From Thelonectria olida (taxonomy: Eukaryota; Ascomycota; Sordariomycetes; Hypocreales; Nectriaceae): DNA of 64,000 bases. Positions 34,583 through 44,995 of this stretch are shown here, piece by piece. The notes beneath the pieces were generated by a model, which was not told where the DNA came from, searched no databases, and worked only from the letters and a program-made list of their open reading frames with translations. Location: NCBI GenBank assembly GCA_020736575.1, contig JAGPYM010000008.1:248001-312000 (forward strand). Direction: 5' to 3'. Every line of letters starts with the position of its first letter. Position 1 is the stretch's first letter. The translations under genes and the position numbers were made by a program.

Positions 34583-36174
34583 ATGCCTCATTCAATCGCA
34601 CCAGAAGCCATGTCATCCCCAGCACCCGTTAAGGACGAGCCTATGGAGGAGGAAACCGGCATCCCCAGCGAGGCAGCTCCCGCTCCCGCTCCCGCTCCAG
34701 CGCCCGCCGCCGATGTCGACATGGACGAGGACAAAGATACCAAGAAGGACATTAAAAAGCTCGAGGAATTGTTTGATGATGTTGAATCGGACGATGAGTA
34801 TCCTAGCTCTGCGACCATTGATGCCGCAGATATGAGGGCTTCAGATCCAGAAGTCATGCGAAGTTTCTATCAACGTTTATTCCCCTGGCGATTTCTCTTC
34901 CAATGGCTCAACCACAGCCCGACACCCACCAACGATTTCGCGAACCGGGAATTTGCCTTTACCCTCCAGAACGATGCCTACCTGCGATACCAATCTTTCA
35001 CAACCGCCGATCTGTATGTATATCGAACAAATCAGCCGAGGTCATTTCTTTGCTCACACGATGTAGTCTCCGAAAAGATGTTCTTCGCTTGATGCCGTCT
35101 CGTTTCGAAATCGGACCCGTCTACTCAGCCAACCCCCGTGATCGCAAAACCGTCAAGATCAAGCCTCTTGCCAAGGAGCTCTGCTTCGATATCGACTTGA
35201 CAGATTACGATGACGTTCGTACATGCTGCGACAAGGCAAACATCTGCAACAAGTGCTGGCAGTTCATGACCATGGCAATCAAAGTCGTCGACGCTTCTTT
35301 GCGGGAGGACTTTGGGTTCCAGCACATCATGTGGGTGTACTCGGGTAGACGAGGTGCTCACGCCTGGGTTTGCGATAAAAAGGTCCGGAGTATGGATGAC
35401 CAGAAGAGGAGGTCCATCGCAGGTTATCTGGAAGTGGTCAAGGGTGGTGCCCAGAGTGGCAAGAAGGTCAATCTAAGGAGACCACTGCATCCACATCTCT
35501 CGTAGGTGGCATTCTCACATTAATATTCAAACAGAAGCGCTAACCATCCTCATAGCCGAAGCCTCGACATCCTCAAGAACCACTTCTCGGAAGACGTCCT
35601 CGAGGTCCAAGATCCCTGGGCCAGTCGCGAGCAAGCAGAGAAGCTTCTTCAACTGCTGCCAGACCGCAACCTCAACGAGTCCCTCCGCAAGAAATGGGAC
35701 GCGGCCCCCGGACGTGCCTCTGCATCCAAATGGGCCGACATCGATGCTTTGGCTAAGACGGGTGCCAGCAAGAATCTCGATGCCAAGGCCCTTTTGGAGG
35801 CCAAACAGGACATCGTGCTCGAGTACACTTATCCGCGACTCGATATCGAAGTCAGCAAGAAGTTGAACCATTTGCTCAAGAGTCCCTTTGTCGTGCACCC
35901 CGGCACTGGACGGGTTTGTGTACCCATCAACACCAAGAAACTTGAAGAGTTTGATCCTCTCGCCGTTCCCACCGTCCAATCACTCCTGGCCGAAATCGAT
36001 GCATGGAAAGAGGAGGGCAAGGAAGAGGAGGGCGCAAAGAGCATCGCGGACTGGGAAAAGACGAGCTTGAAGCCGTACATCGACCAGTTCCGACAGTTTG
36101 TGAACAGCTTAATCAAGGATGAGCGGGATGTCAGGGTTAAGCGGGAGAGGGACGAGGGTTCTATGGATTTCTAA
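34583..36174 (+). CDS. PRI1: DNA primase small (catalytic) subunit
   Basis: Predicted 494-residue protein from exons 34583-35013, 35067-35501 and 35556-36174. It makes RNA primers in the nuclear DNA polymerase alpha-primase complex. A disordered Pro-Ala and acidic N-terminus of about 80 residues precedes the primase core. Core motifs: FYQRLFPW, REFAFTLQND, LMPSRFEIGPVYSANP, the catalytic CFDIDLTDYDDVRTCC with the Asp pair of the active site, a Cys cluster in CCDKANICNKCW (zinc site), and the nucleotide-binding SGRRGAHAWVCD. The C-terminal part (LEYTYPRLDIEVSKKLNHLLKSPF, then HPGTGRVCVPI) also matches. Upstream MCB-like boxes suggest G1/S control. It is convergent with TRM10, with 87 bp between stop codons. 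Confidence 0.96.
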
Positions 36175-36261
36175 AGACGTAATGACGGGCTGGCGCGATG
36201 ACACTGTATATGTACTTGGGATATGTATATTTGGCTGGCGTACTGTGGTATAATACAGGTT

Positions 36262-37494
36262 TTATGACTTTCCGACTTCTTCAGTATCTGGCTTTGGGAC
36301 TGTGCAATTGCTTTCAGCGCCCTTGGAACCATCTGTCTTTGTAACGTCATCATTGTCCTCCTCTGGTCCGTCTTCTTCCTTGTCTTCTTCCTCTTCGTCG
36401 TCGTCGCCGCCTTCCGCCCCGTTCTGCTTCCGTAGGTGACCTCCCTTCCGCTTAGGAATGATGCTGAGGAACGCCTCTCCCCAGCTCTCACACTCAAGCC
36501 ACTTGAGCATGATCTCGACGACGTGGTTCGTGGCAAGGACTTGTCGACTCTGCATCACCATGTACTGGCCGATGGGCAACCGCGCCGTCCGGATGCCGCG
36601 TTCCCGAGCCCGCTTGTAGCAGATGCCCTTCTCGCGGTTCTTGTCTACGAGCCCGCCAATGATGTAGCTCGTGTTGGGCTCAAGCCGGTCCAGCGTATAA
36701 GGGGAGTCGGATGATAGATACACGATGTCCTTGTATTCCTCGCAAGGCTCGGGCTCGGGCACAAGCAAGGGGAGAGGATCCGTTTCGTCACGGACCCAGG
36801 GGATCTTGTTATCGAGGCTTCTCTGTAGAGCCTCGGTCATGGTTCCGCCGTTGGTCTTCATGTTCTCCCGCGCCTTTTCCGCACACTCGATGAAATCGCC
36901 TTCGACGAACTCGATGCCCTTCCAGTTCTTGTGCTTGTCCTGGAGCACATCCCGGAACCGCTCTGCCAGCTTTCCATTCCAATCAGACACCCAGAGCTGC
37001 GTGCGGTACTTGGCCGTCTTGTTCTCCGAGTAGGACCTGGTGATCTGGCTGCCCAGGGAGATGAGCTCCTTGTTCATCATGCACTGCTCAAAGTCGCAGT
37101 CGAAGATGATGGAAACGGGGACGTTGATGGGGGCGGGCTTCCGCGGGGTGAGTGCGTAAGGGTCCAGGCCCTGGGCGACGAGTGCGGCCTTCTCCTCGCG
37201 CTTGCGGACTCTGCTGGCCTGGCGTTTCTCCTTGCGCACCTTGCGGCGATGGTCCGCGCCGTTCTCCCACTCTTGCTGTTTGCGCATGCGCTTCAGTGCG
37301 TTTTTGGATAGCGGTGCATGGGTTGGATATTCCGATGCTGCGGAACTAGCCTGGCCAGCAGCCGCGGCGTCATGACGCTGAGTTTCTGAAGGGTTATTCT
37401 CTTCTGGTTGTGGTTGTTGGGTGGAAGCTGTAACTTGTTCGAGTCCCTCCATGGGAGTTGGCTCAGAAACTTCGTTAGCTTGGACAGAGGCCAT
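36262..37494 (-). CDS. TRM10: tRNA (guanine(9)-N1)-methyltransferase
   Basis: Single-exon 410-residue protein. TRM10 methylates N1 of guanosine 9 in tRNAs using S-adenosylmethionine. A disordered N-terminus with LSKNALKRMRKQQEW and a basic KRQASR stretch leads to the SPOUT domain (about 125-345): IIFDCDFEQCMMNKELISLG, the SAM-binding region YLSSDSP and YIIGGLVDKNREKG, then KRARERGIRTARLPIGQYM and VLATNHVVEIMLKWLE. The C-terminus is an unusually long acidic Asp/Glu tail. The length and order fit fungal Trm10. Confidence 0.95.
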   Translation of the reverse strand: MASVQANEVSEPTPMEGLEQVTASTQQPQPEENNPSETQRHDAAAAGQASSAASEYPTHAPLSKNALKRMRKQQEWENGADHRRKVRKEKRQASRVRKREEKAALVAQGLDPYALTPRKPAPINVPVSIIFDCDFEQCMMNKELISLGSQITRSYSENKTAKYRTQLWVSDWNGKLAERFRDVLQDKHKNWKGIEFVEGDFIECAEKARENMKTNGGTMTEALQRSLDNKIPWVRDETDPLPLLVPEPEPCEEYKDIVYLSSDSPYTLDRLEPNTSYIIGGLVDKNREKGICYKRARERGIRTARLPIGQYMVMQSRQVLATNHVVEIMLKWLECESWGEAFLSIIPKRKGGHLRKQNGAEGGDDDEEEEDKEEDGPEEDNDDVTKTDGSKGAESNCTVPKPDTEEVGKS

Positions 37495-38090
37495 TGTGAG
37501 AACTCGCTTGTATAATGAGACTGAATTTAGTGGCGTGAAATAGGGTTCCTCATAAGCCAGCGGGGCGTTGTTGCGAAGCCTAGAACCTCTCGTATGTGTG
37601 AGTGACTAACACCCGGAGAATGAGGGAAGTGAAGTTGTAGGAAGGGATGAGCAATCGTCTGATGTGCTATTCCGTTTGGTGGAATGCGAATACGCTGAGA
37701 CAACCAAACAAGGATTATAGGCAACGAAGAATAACACCAATAACCCAGACTTCAGGCGAGTCCGTTGCTGAGCCAAACCCAGCCGATATATATAGAACTT
37801 GATCGATGGGATCCATTCAAGCTGACAGCTTTTGTGCTGAGTTTGGTGTTTTTCCTGTTAGTGGGCAAAAGTGGGACCTCGAACAGCGGTACGTACCGGT
37901 AGCTCTTCGAAAATAAAATGGTTGAAAATAATTCACTCGGAAGTCACAGACCAATCAACGCGGAGCAATTGAATGACCATCGTCACGTGGTTCAGTGGAT
38001 GCCGCTCCCTCGTTCCTCAGTTGCCAGAGCTCCGGCTTCAACTTCAGGATCGTAAGAACCACGCAGCTCCGTCCTCACCCGCCAAACGCC
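37495..38090. other. Divergent promoter region of TRM10 and complex I genes
   Basis: No gene seen. It separates two start codons facing outwards. No specific site identified. Confidence 0.45.
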
Positions 38091-38890
38091 ATGGAACGCG
38101 GCTTTTCTGCTGAGAGCCACGAGGCTCACCACGATGGCGAGCAAGTTTACCAACCCTTCGATACCCTCAACGACGCCGCCAAGGCCGGTCTCGTCGGTGG
38201 TGCGTCTGGTCTCTTCATCGCCTCGATCCGAAATGCCCTGGCCAAGCGCAACATCGGCGCCCTGAGCGTCTTCACCCGCGGGGCTCCTATTATCGGTCTT
38301 GCCAGTATGAATCCCGACTCGACCGCGCCAATTGAGGCTTTGCGGTGCTAATTGGACCGTGTAGCCGCTGCTCCCACTGCCTACGTTTTCTTCTCGCGAA
38401 GCTTCATGAACCTCCGCGAAAAGGACGACGCCTGGGGCCCTGCCTTTGGTGGTTTTATGATGGGCGCTGTCCTCGGCCTTCCATGTACGATCCCTATAAA
38501 CCTCATTTCGATGGATATATGAATCTAACCTTGGAGCAGCGCGGCGAATGCCTGTCGTGGTGGGTCTTGGTTCTGGTATCGCTGCTTTCCAGGGTCTGTT
38601 CTACTACCTCGGTGGCCGATATGACACCTTCAGAAAGGAGGAGGATGAGTTTGCGCGCAAGGAGACTATCCGAAGGACAACCAGAGTACCAATTGAGCAG
38701 ACCGTCTCGGAGATTGGTGAGGGCCGAGGTAAGTCGCGCACCTGGCCATGGATCTACGACAGCATGATTTCCTAACCTCTGTGCAGGAATCCAACCCTCC
38801 GGATACGACGAGCGACGAGCCGAGAGACTCAAGGAGAAATATGGTGTCGAAATTAACCCTGTTACCGCCACCATTGAGGGTAGTCAATAA
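38091..38890 (+). CDS. Mitochondrial complex I membrane subunit, NDUFA11/B14.7 type
   Basis: Predicted 208-residue protein from exons 38091-38304, 38365-38484, 38540-38728 and 38787-38890. It resembles the fungal 21.3-kDa NADH:ubiquinone oxidoreductase subunit related to mammalian NDUFA11, which belongs to the Tim17-like fold. Four hydrophobic, glycine-rich segments are visible: AGLVGGASGLFIASI, a segment around IGLATAAPTAYVFF, FGGFMMGAVLGLP and VVVGLGSGIAAFQGLFYYLG. A charged C-terminal tail follows with ERLKEKYGVEINPV. No cleavable presequence is seen, as usual for the family. It is an accessory subunit of the inner-membrane arm. The snoRNA-bearing units begin about 160 bp after its stop codon on the same strand. 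Confidence 0.87.
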
Positions 38891-39098
38891 GCAGCATGAC
38901 GGACGGGCGAACGGGGATCAATCGATTGTACATAACTCTTCCGGGCGGGGAAGAGATGTTACACTAGACAATTGGAGTTTTGTTTGTTTCCATGTGAAGC
39001 TCTTGAACTTGTGCTAGCTCAGCTTGGACAGTTGTGCAGCTATCCGACAAGGTATGTGCGACCATCTTCCATTTACCCGTCTAACCACGCACCCATTC

Positions 39099-39189
39099 GT
39101 TCTATGATGATTTGAGCAGAGGCTGTTTATGATCTCCATGATTCAACGCTCACCAATTTTCTATCTATCTACATTTACTTCCTGAGAAC
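39099..39189 (+). ncRNA. Box C/D snoRNA candidate, copy 1
   Basis: C box ATGATGA at 39104-39110, D box CTGA at 39182-39185, and a closing stem GTTC/GAAC (39099-39102 with 39186-39189). Length is 91 nt. An internal CTGT followed by TATGATC (from 39123) could be D' and C'. It sits 47 nt after the donor and 65 nt before the acceptor of an intron-like segment, the usual placement of intronic C/D snoRNAs. I could not assign an rRNA target. Confidence 0.65.
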
Positions 39190-39368
39190 ACACCCCACAC
39201 ACATGCTTATGATGTTGGCTTTCCTGTGGCGCAATGTTGCTGACCGTTCTGCAGTCATAGTCTCGAATTGAATCACTGGTCACAATGGCTTCAAGCCTTG
39301 AGTACTGAATTGGTATGTATTATTCTCTTCCTTGGTTTTGCTACCTCCAATTTCACTCTCCGATCCCT

Positions 39369-39459
39369 GTTCCGTGATGATTTGAGCAGAGGCTGTTTAT
39401 GATCTTCATGATTCGACGCTCACTATTTTTCTATCTATCTACATTTACTCCCTGAGAAC
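39369..39459 (+). ncRNA. Box C/D snoRNA candidate, copy 2
   Basis: C box GTGATGA at 39374-39380, D box CTGA at 39452-39455, closing stem GTTC/GAAC extendable by T-A. Length 91 nt. It differs from copy 1 in a few positions (for example GATCTTCATG for GATCTCCATG), but both boxes and the stem are kept. Confidence 0.65.
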
Positions 39460-39640
39460 ACGCCCATCACGCACTGTCTTAACGTTGGTTTTTCTTTGGC
39501 GCAATGCTGACCATGCCAAGTAACAGTTTTTTTTTAGTTCGGTCACTGACCACAATGGCTCCAATATCTTGACTGGATTGGTATGTATATCATTTTCTGC
39601 CCTCGGTCTCTGACATGCCCACTTCCGATTCCCAACCCTC

Positions 39641-39733
39641 GTTCTATGATGATTTGAGCAGAGGCTGTTTATGATCTCCATGATTCGACGCTCACCAAAT
39701 TCTATCTATCAATCTACATCTTTTCCTGAGAAC
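39641..39733 (+). ncRNA. Box C/D snoRNA candidate, copy 3
   Basis: C box ATGATGA at 39646-39652, D box CTGA at 39726-39729, closing stem GTTC/GAAC (39641-39644 with 39730-39733). Length 93 nt. The first ~45 nt match the other copies; the stretch before the D box has diverged. Confidence 0.65.
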
Positions 39734-40000
39734 ACTTCTGACCATGACTTATTTTAATGACTTGACTTGTTTATTACAGGCCGCTGACGTACCTGAAGTT
39801 AGATGCCAGTCGAAGGCGATGTATCCAACGGGTCCCTTCAGGGTTTGCGATATATTTTTGGTGTTAGGCGACGCATCGCAGACAAGACGTGTGTGGAATT
39901 CGTGACAGCCACCACTTGGAGCCCGGCTTCCAGGCCGCAGCCGGGACGGAGTGCTCACGTGTGACAGTTCACACTGCAGCTCATTTGCTTCAAGAGGTTT

Positions 40001-40232
40001 CCTATTTTGCATCGCTTAGACTTGCTCAGAGATGAATCAACTTGTCACTAACCAATAATATTCGTTTCCAAGAAAGTGTTTCTATCCTGCCATCATATGT
40101 GGTATCTATCCCATGACTTTTACCCGAATTAATCAAACACCTAACCAAGTATTATTCCCATCGTACCGTGTAAGTTATCCATCCCACAACACGTTTCATT
40201 TTGATGCCGATCGTAACCCTGGGCTGCCTATT
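40001..40232. other. 3' flank of MFS gene and of the snoRNA host
   Basis: AT-richer sequence with no frame of interest. It probably contains the 3' ends of two convergent transcripts. Confidence 0.4.
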
Positions 40233-41801
40233 TCAAATCTTGACAGGTTTGAACCCGACCTGGATGTAACGCGCCGCCAAAATTACAAAGACGCCGGCCA
40301 TCATGGTGCAGCCGCAGAACAACTGAAGTCCGAGGTAGTCGCCATTCTGTCTCCTAACAATGGCGCCACCGATGGGACTTCCAGTCAGGGCACCAAACGA
40401 CTGGATGGCAAAGGCAGTGCCCACGCGTGTGCCAATCTGGCGAATGTCGGAGATTTGGGCGATCAGAGTAGGCGCCAAACTAATGTAGCCGCCGGACGAG
40501 AAGCCAAAGATGATGGCGAAGACGAGGATGCCGGCGGTGGTGTCGACGGGGATCCAGACCGCCAGGCAGAAGATGGCCGAGACGAACATGATGAAGATCA
40601 TGACGTTGTATCGACCCAGCTTGTCAGCTATCAGGCCGGGGATGATGCGGCCGAAGATGCTCACGGCGTTGAGAATGGGCAGCAAGTAAGGCACGAGAGT
40701 CTGCGAGACGCCGGCGGCTTCGGCTTGCAAGATGACATAGTTGAAGGGCAGGAACATCCCCCACATGAAGAGGAAGAAGCCGGCAATGGTGACGGACATG
40801 CGCGGATCCTCGAGGCTGACGACGTACTCCATGAAGACAAAGGGCCTAGGCCGCGGGGGCAGCCGCGAGTGCACGGTGAGGCAGGCGATGGTCAGGAGGA
40901 ACAGGAACATGAAGGCCATGGTGCGCATCATCCAGGGGAAGCCGACGCTCTTGATCATCTTGTCCATCATAATGGGCAGGATGACGCCGCCGAGCGACGA
41001 CCCGGACACCATGATGCCGAAGGCGGCGGCGCGGCGCTTGAAGAACCACGTTACGAGGGATGACATGCACGCGTTGAAGACGGCGCTGGACCCGACGGAT
41101 GCGACGATGGCTTGCGAGAGGAAGAACTGGTAGTAGCTGGAGGACAGGGACACCATCATCAGGCCGAAGACGTAGGCGAGGGTGCCGCCGTAGAGGAGGT
41201 ATCGAGGGCCGTAGCTGTCGAAGATGCGGCCAAACTGTCACCGAGTCAGCACCTGTTCTTTTTCCTTCGCAAGAGGAAGTCGAGTGGAAGTTGGGCTTGG
41301 ACTTACAATGGCGCCGCAAAAGATCATAAAGAAGACCTGCACCGACATGATCCAGCTCACCGTCGAGCTGTCGTAGTGCCTCAACGGCCCGCCGACATAG
41401 TAGGCCTGGAACACTCCCACGCAGTTGACCAGGCCAAACGTGCAGAACAGCGCACACCAGCCGCCCAGCACGACGAGCCAGGCCTCGGTGCCGCCGTCGG
41501 GGAAGTCGGCGGGGGCCAAGCCCGGAGGCGGGCCGGCGGGCGGAGGGCCATCGGGCTTGTCTGGGGGAGCGAGGCCGGCGCGCTCGAGGTCGGCCTGCAC
41601 CGCGTTGGCGGGCTCGGGGTAGATGTTTGCGTCAGTTTCGTTGTTTTGCGAGGGGATGCGCTCCAGGGATTTGCGGTGGTGGTGCGATGTTGATGGGTCT
41701 GCGTAGGGCTGCTTTTCGTCGACGTCTTGGACTGTGGTGGGAGGTGGGATGGCCTTTTCGTTGACCGTGTCTGAGGACGATGAGGCTGTAGAACGAGGCA
41801 T
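40233..41801 (-). CDS. MFS transporter, monocarboxylate-transporter-like
   Basis: Predicted 498-residue protein from exons 41801-41307 and 41234-40233 with a 72-bp intron. A disordered, Pro-rich cytosolic N-terminus of about 100 residues precedes twelve predicted membrane helices. TM1 starts [20 protein letters not shown], followed by [11 protein letters not shown], the pattern of fungal MCT-type (MCH) members. The loop after TM2 has [14 protein letters not shown], a variant of the MFS A-motif. A second conserved loop is [20 protein letters not shown] between TM7 and TM8. Fungal MCH homologues include riboflavin carriers and many with unknown cargo, so the substrate is open. A plasma-membrane location is likely. 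Confidence 0.92.
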
Positions 41802-43313
41802 CTTGTGGGATTGTTGGGTTGTATCTCCCTCCCTCCCTCTCTTTTCCTCTTATGCCTTCTCGGAGAAGGACATGTGCTGTCTCACGCCTCCTCTTATTAA
41901 ATATAGAGAACAAGATGCGTCGGGAGTCAGGCACGGCAAAGAAGCGTCACGTCTGGTGTGTGAAAGGCCGGGGCCGATGCCGCTCTATGCAACGCCAAGC
42001 CGGGGTCGATGATGGACGGCGTCGGCTGCTAACGAGATTCGATGATGATGATGATGATGATCGAGGTCACAGAGTTTGCCTCTGAGAGTTGTCGTAGCAA
42101 GCAGGTAGGTGAAGCAACGAGTGAAAGGGGGGACGAGGGCCAACTATTTATTCAACCCTGTTCTTCTCCAGCTTCTCTCTCGGCTCGCCCTCAAGCTCGC
42201 GGTTCTACCGTTTTTTCTAATAGCTGCTAGGCTAAAAGCAAAAGAATCAACTACAAAAGACCAGGACATGGAAAGCCCGGCACCGAAACTAGGGCTTGTT
42301 GAGACGCCTTCGGGTCCGGGAGGGAGTGTGGGAGAGTGGTCCACCTCGGCTCGGGCTTTTCAACTGAATCGTTCTGTTCAACGGTTGAAGGTAAGAATTT
42401 GAGAAATGCAGATCGGATTTACTGGCTTTCTCTCACCTGCAAAGCCGAGCCTCATCAACCCTGGTTTCTCAGGTGCAGAGCGAGAGTCAGGGGTGTTGGA
42501 CGGCGGGTGGACGGCTGATTCAAGATGTCCTTGATGATGCTGGTGGATGGTGCACATGGTTGAATAGCTATCCTCGTTTGCCTTTGCATGGCTACCAGTT
42601 CACGACATGGCATGTTTGGCTGCTTGTTGTGTTTGATATCACAGACTGCCTGGTCACTTACACAGGCTCACCAGAGACAGCTCGACTTGACACTTCTCAC
42701 AACTTGCCCGGCCCCCATCCGTAGGGCTGCTTGCTCCAATCTCGGCTCCAGGAGTTAAGGCGAAAGGCCGAGGCGCGAACCTGGCGTCACTAGACCCAAC
42801 CTGGGGGATCGACGATCCACACGCACCGACGACGACAAGTTGGGCATCATTGTTTGATTGGCCGACGTTGTGGAAGACGTATTCTGACCTCTGACAGCTC
42901 AAGACCTGCAGCTAGAGATCGAAGGTATTGCTTATGAATCAACACCTCTAAAACAGCCTGATTCTCGACCACAAAGCCCAAGCGGGGACTGCGAATGGTG
43001 GACGCGACTGAGGACCAAAAGACGCGATATAAGTGCCAACTGTCCGGCCAATAGCCCGCTCGGATGTCACTTGTAAAAGCTCCGACGCCGAATACTCGCC
43101 CTTTTCTACTTCGTGTTACACAGGCAAACTAGGGTGGGATAACTTTTCGTCGTTTGGGTGAGATGGAACTTGATGCAACCATCTCAGCAACAAGAAATGA
43201 GACTACTGGTACATGATGCGGTTCCCTCTAAGTTATAATAATGACATGACTCACCGAGCATGGATATTCCGTCTAATCGCTCTCGGATCTCGGCTCCAAA
43301 CCCCCTCCCTGGC
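41802..43313. other. Intergenic between MFS and AIM24 genes
   Basis: No gene recognised. It includes a GAT microsatellite at 42042-42061 and a TAGGT motif near 42103. The left part is the MFS promoter. Confidence 0.45.
42042..42061. repeat. GAT trinucleotide microsatellite
   Basis: About six uninterrupted GAT units upstream of the MFS transporter gene. Confidence 0.8.
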
Positions 43314-44618
43314 TCACCTGATGACCTCCTTCAAGCTCTTGGAGTCCTCAAACGTCACCTTGCCGTCCTGCTGTACCTCTGCCACGTGGATGGCACTCGG
43401 CGCCTGCTCCGACTTGACCGGTTCAGCCTTCTGAACTGGCTCTCCGGCCTTCAGAGCCTTGGGCTTTTCGGGCACCTCCAATGCCGCCCCAAGAACACCA
43501 CCAGGAGCGTCCGCAACCTCGTTGACCTGCTCGTTGGTCAGGACGTCCGAGACGCGCACGCCTCGGCTTGACATGAGGAGAGTGGCAGGGCCATGGAACT
43601 GCAGGAACAGACGGTCGCCCCAAATCGTCCGTCGCGAGATGGTGCGCAAGCTGTAGAAAACACGACCGAGGAACTTGTAGGCTTCCGACTTCCGAACAGC
43701 GCCCAACCACTCCCATTTAGGAGTCAACATGGCCGGTAGCGAGGGGATCTGGAAACGAAGACTGGAGCTCTTGAAGCGGAAAGGCTGCGGGGGATGCCTC
43801 GACACTGAGTAGGCCACCACGCTGCCAGGGTGCGCGACGAACTCCTCGCCCTCGTTCAGCGTGAGCTTGTAGATCTGCCCCGGCGCAGAGAGAGCAGCCA
43901 AGCCTCGACCCCTCAGGTGAGTGTTGCCCCAGTGCGCCACTGCCAATTTCGATTGGATCTTTGACGACAGTGAGAGGGTGTGTCCAGTCCAAGCCAGCAG
44001 AGCATTGCGCTGCGAGACGATCCAATCTGTCGTTCCGTCGAGGTGCAAGACGGAGAAAGAAGTCACGGGCGACTTGGTCGAGATGAGGGCCGTGATGGGG
44101 GAGGTGGCCGTGATTCGCTGGTAGAGGAAGGGAACCCCGAGGAGAGCTCGAGGCGCGGGGTTGAGGATGGAGAGCGTCGATTGGGTCTGAAGTCTCAATG
44201 GTTAAATAGCTTGTCCAAGTCTGTTGGAGGTCTCAATGGCCTACATTTTCGGGCTTGCCAGCGACAGCGACCAATGTGCCCCGTCTAGTGTAGAGCTTCT
44301 GCGACGCTGAGAGAGTGACGGACAGAAGGGAATATGGGGTGCCGAGGACCTCGAATCGAGCATCTAGAAAGCATTGATGTTAGTCTCATGTCATGGCCAT
44401 CCTCAAAAGCAACGACACGGCGAAGACGTACCGGCAGGATCCCGAGAGTCGGCCGGAGCTCCAAAGGCATCCCCGCCGGCCTTGGGAGCGTCTGTGGTGG
44501 GCGCAGCGCTGATCTGGATGGCTCTGCATTGGCGACAGACGTACGAATACGGCGGCGAAGAGAACTGTCGCAGCCGCAGACCGCGCGCCGTCCTCAGCAA
44601 CGGCGATTGGCCTCGCAT
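43314..44618 (-). CDS. AIM24: Altered inheritance of mitochondria protein 24 (AIM24)
   Basis: Predicted 392-residue protein from exons 44618-44432, 44363-44245 and 44186-43314. The N-terminus [20 protein letters not shown] is basic and amphipathic, a likely mitochondrial presequence. The core matches AIM24: [77 protein letters not shown] and [19 protein letters not shown]24 is an inner-membrane-associated beta-structured protein needed for MICOS integrity and normal lipid composition in yeast. The C-terminal 80 residues are Lys/Pro/Glu-rich and disordered. Divergent from the kinesin gene, 377 bp between starts. Confidence 0.93.
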
Positions 44619-44995
44619 TGTGTCCGGGTCGAGCTTCGTTGCTCTCGTGGGATGTCACTTGTGCAGAGGTATCGACAGCTCGTGCGAATTGCGCCAGAAA
44701 ACCGGGCAGAACGGGCCACGGCTTTTCCCGTACCGCCGTGTCCCCGACGTCACCCATTCACGTGCTGTTGCTGGGCCAACCAGCTGTATTCTTAGCACGC
44801 TCCACCGCCTCCAAAACCTCCACCACCACCAACAAACCCTTGGCTATAGTTAGTCCATTCTGGCGATAACAAAACTAAACCTTCAGACACCTGCTATGCG
44901 GCCAGATTGGTAGGCTGAGACAGCTACTTTGCCCGTGACGCCCTCCCCGAGCCTCCCTTTACCACGCTACTCTTCTCCTCCTCACACATCCAGCC
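44619..44995. promoter_or_regulatory. Divergent AIM24/kinesin promoter
   Basis: 377 bp between two outward-facing start codons with C/T-rich tracts before the kinesin ATG (CTCCCTTTACC, CTTCTCCTCCTC). No specific site recognised. Confidence 0.5.

Larger units (their letters stand above)
39050..39740 (+). repeat. Tandem repeat, three ~270-bp units
   Basis: The word GATGATTTGAGCAGAGGCTG occurs at about 39106, 39376 and 39648, spaced 270 and 272 bp. Similarity covers the snoRNA cores, the splice-site-like borders and part of the short exons, while other flanking sequence has diverged. This indicates an old tandem duplication. Confidence 0.8.
39001..40000 (+). ncRNA. Putative spliced host RNA of three intronic snoRNAs
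   Basis: Three intron-like segments follow one another: 39052-39254, 39313-39537 and 39581-39779. Each starts GTATGT and each has a CTGAC-type branch site 16-36 nt before its AG, the third weaker. They leave small exons at 39255-39312 and about 39538-39580, which resemble each other (both contain CACAATGGCT and end GATTG or AATTG). None carries a useful reading frame. The units repeat with a period of about 270 bp. The RNA may be its own gene or the 3' UTR of the complex I transcript; ends shown are approximate. Confidence 0.5.

Noticed and set aside
40113..41063. 316-codon plus-strand frame rich in Asp, Glu, Gly and His
   Set aside because: It is antisense to the MFS transporter exon and its repetitive acidic composition is a shadow of that gene's codon usage.
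43314..43571. Plus-strand frames across the AIM24 3' end
   Set aside because: Shadows of AIM24 on the opposite strand.
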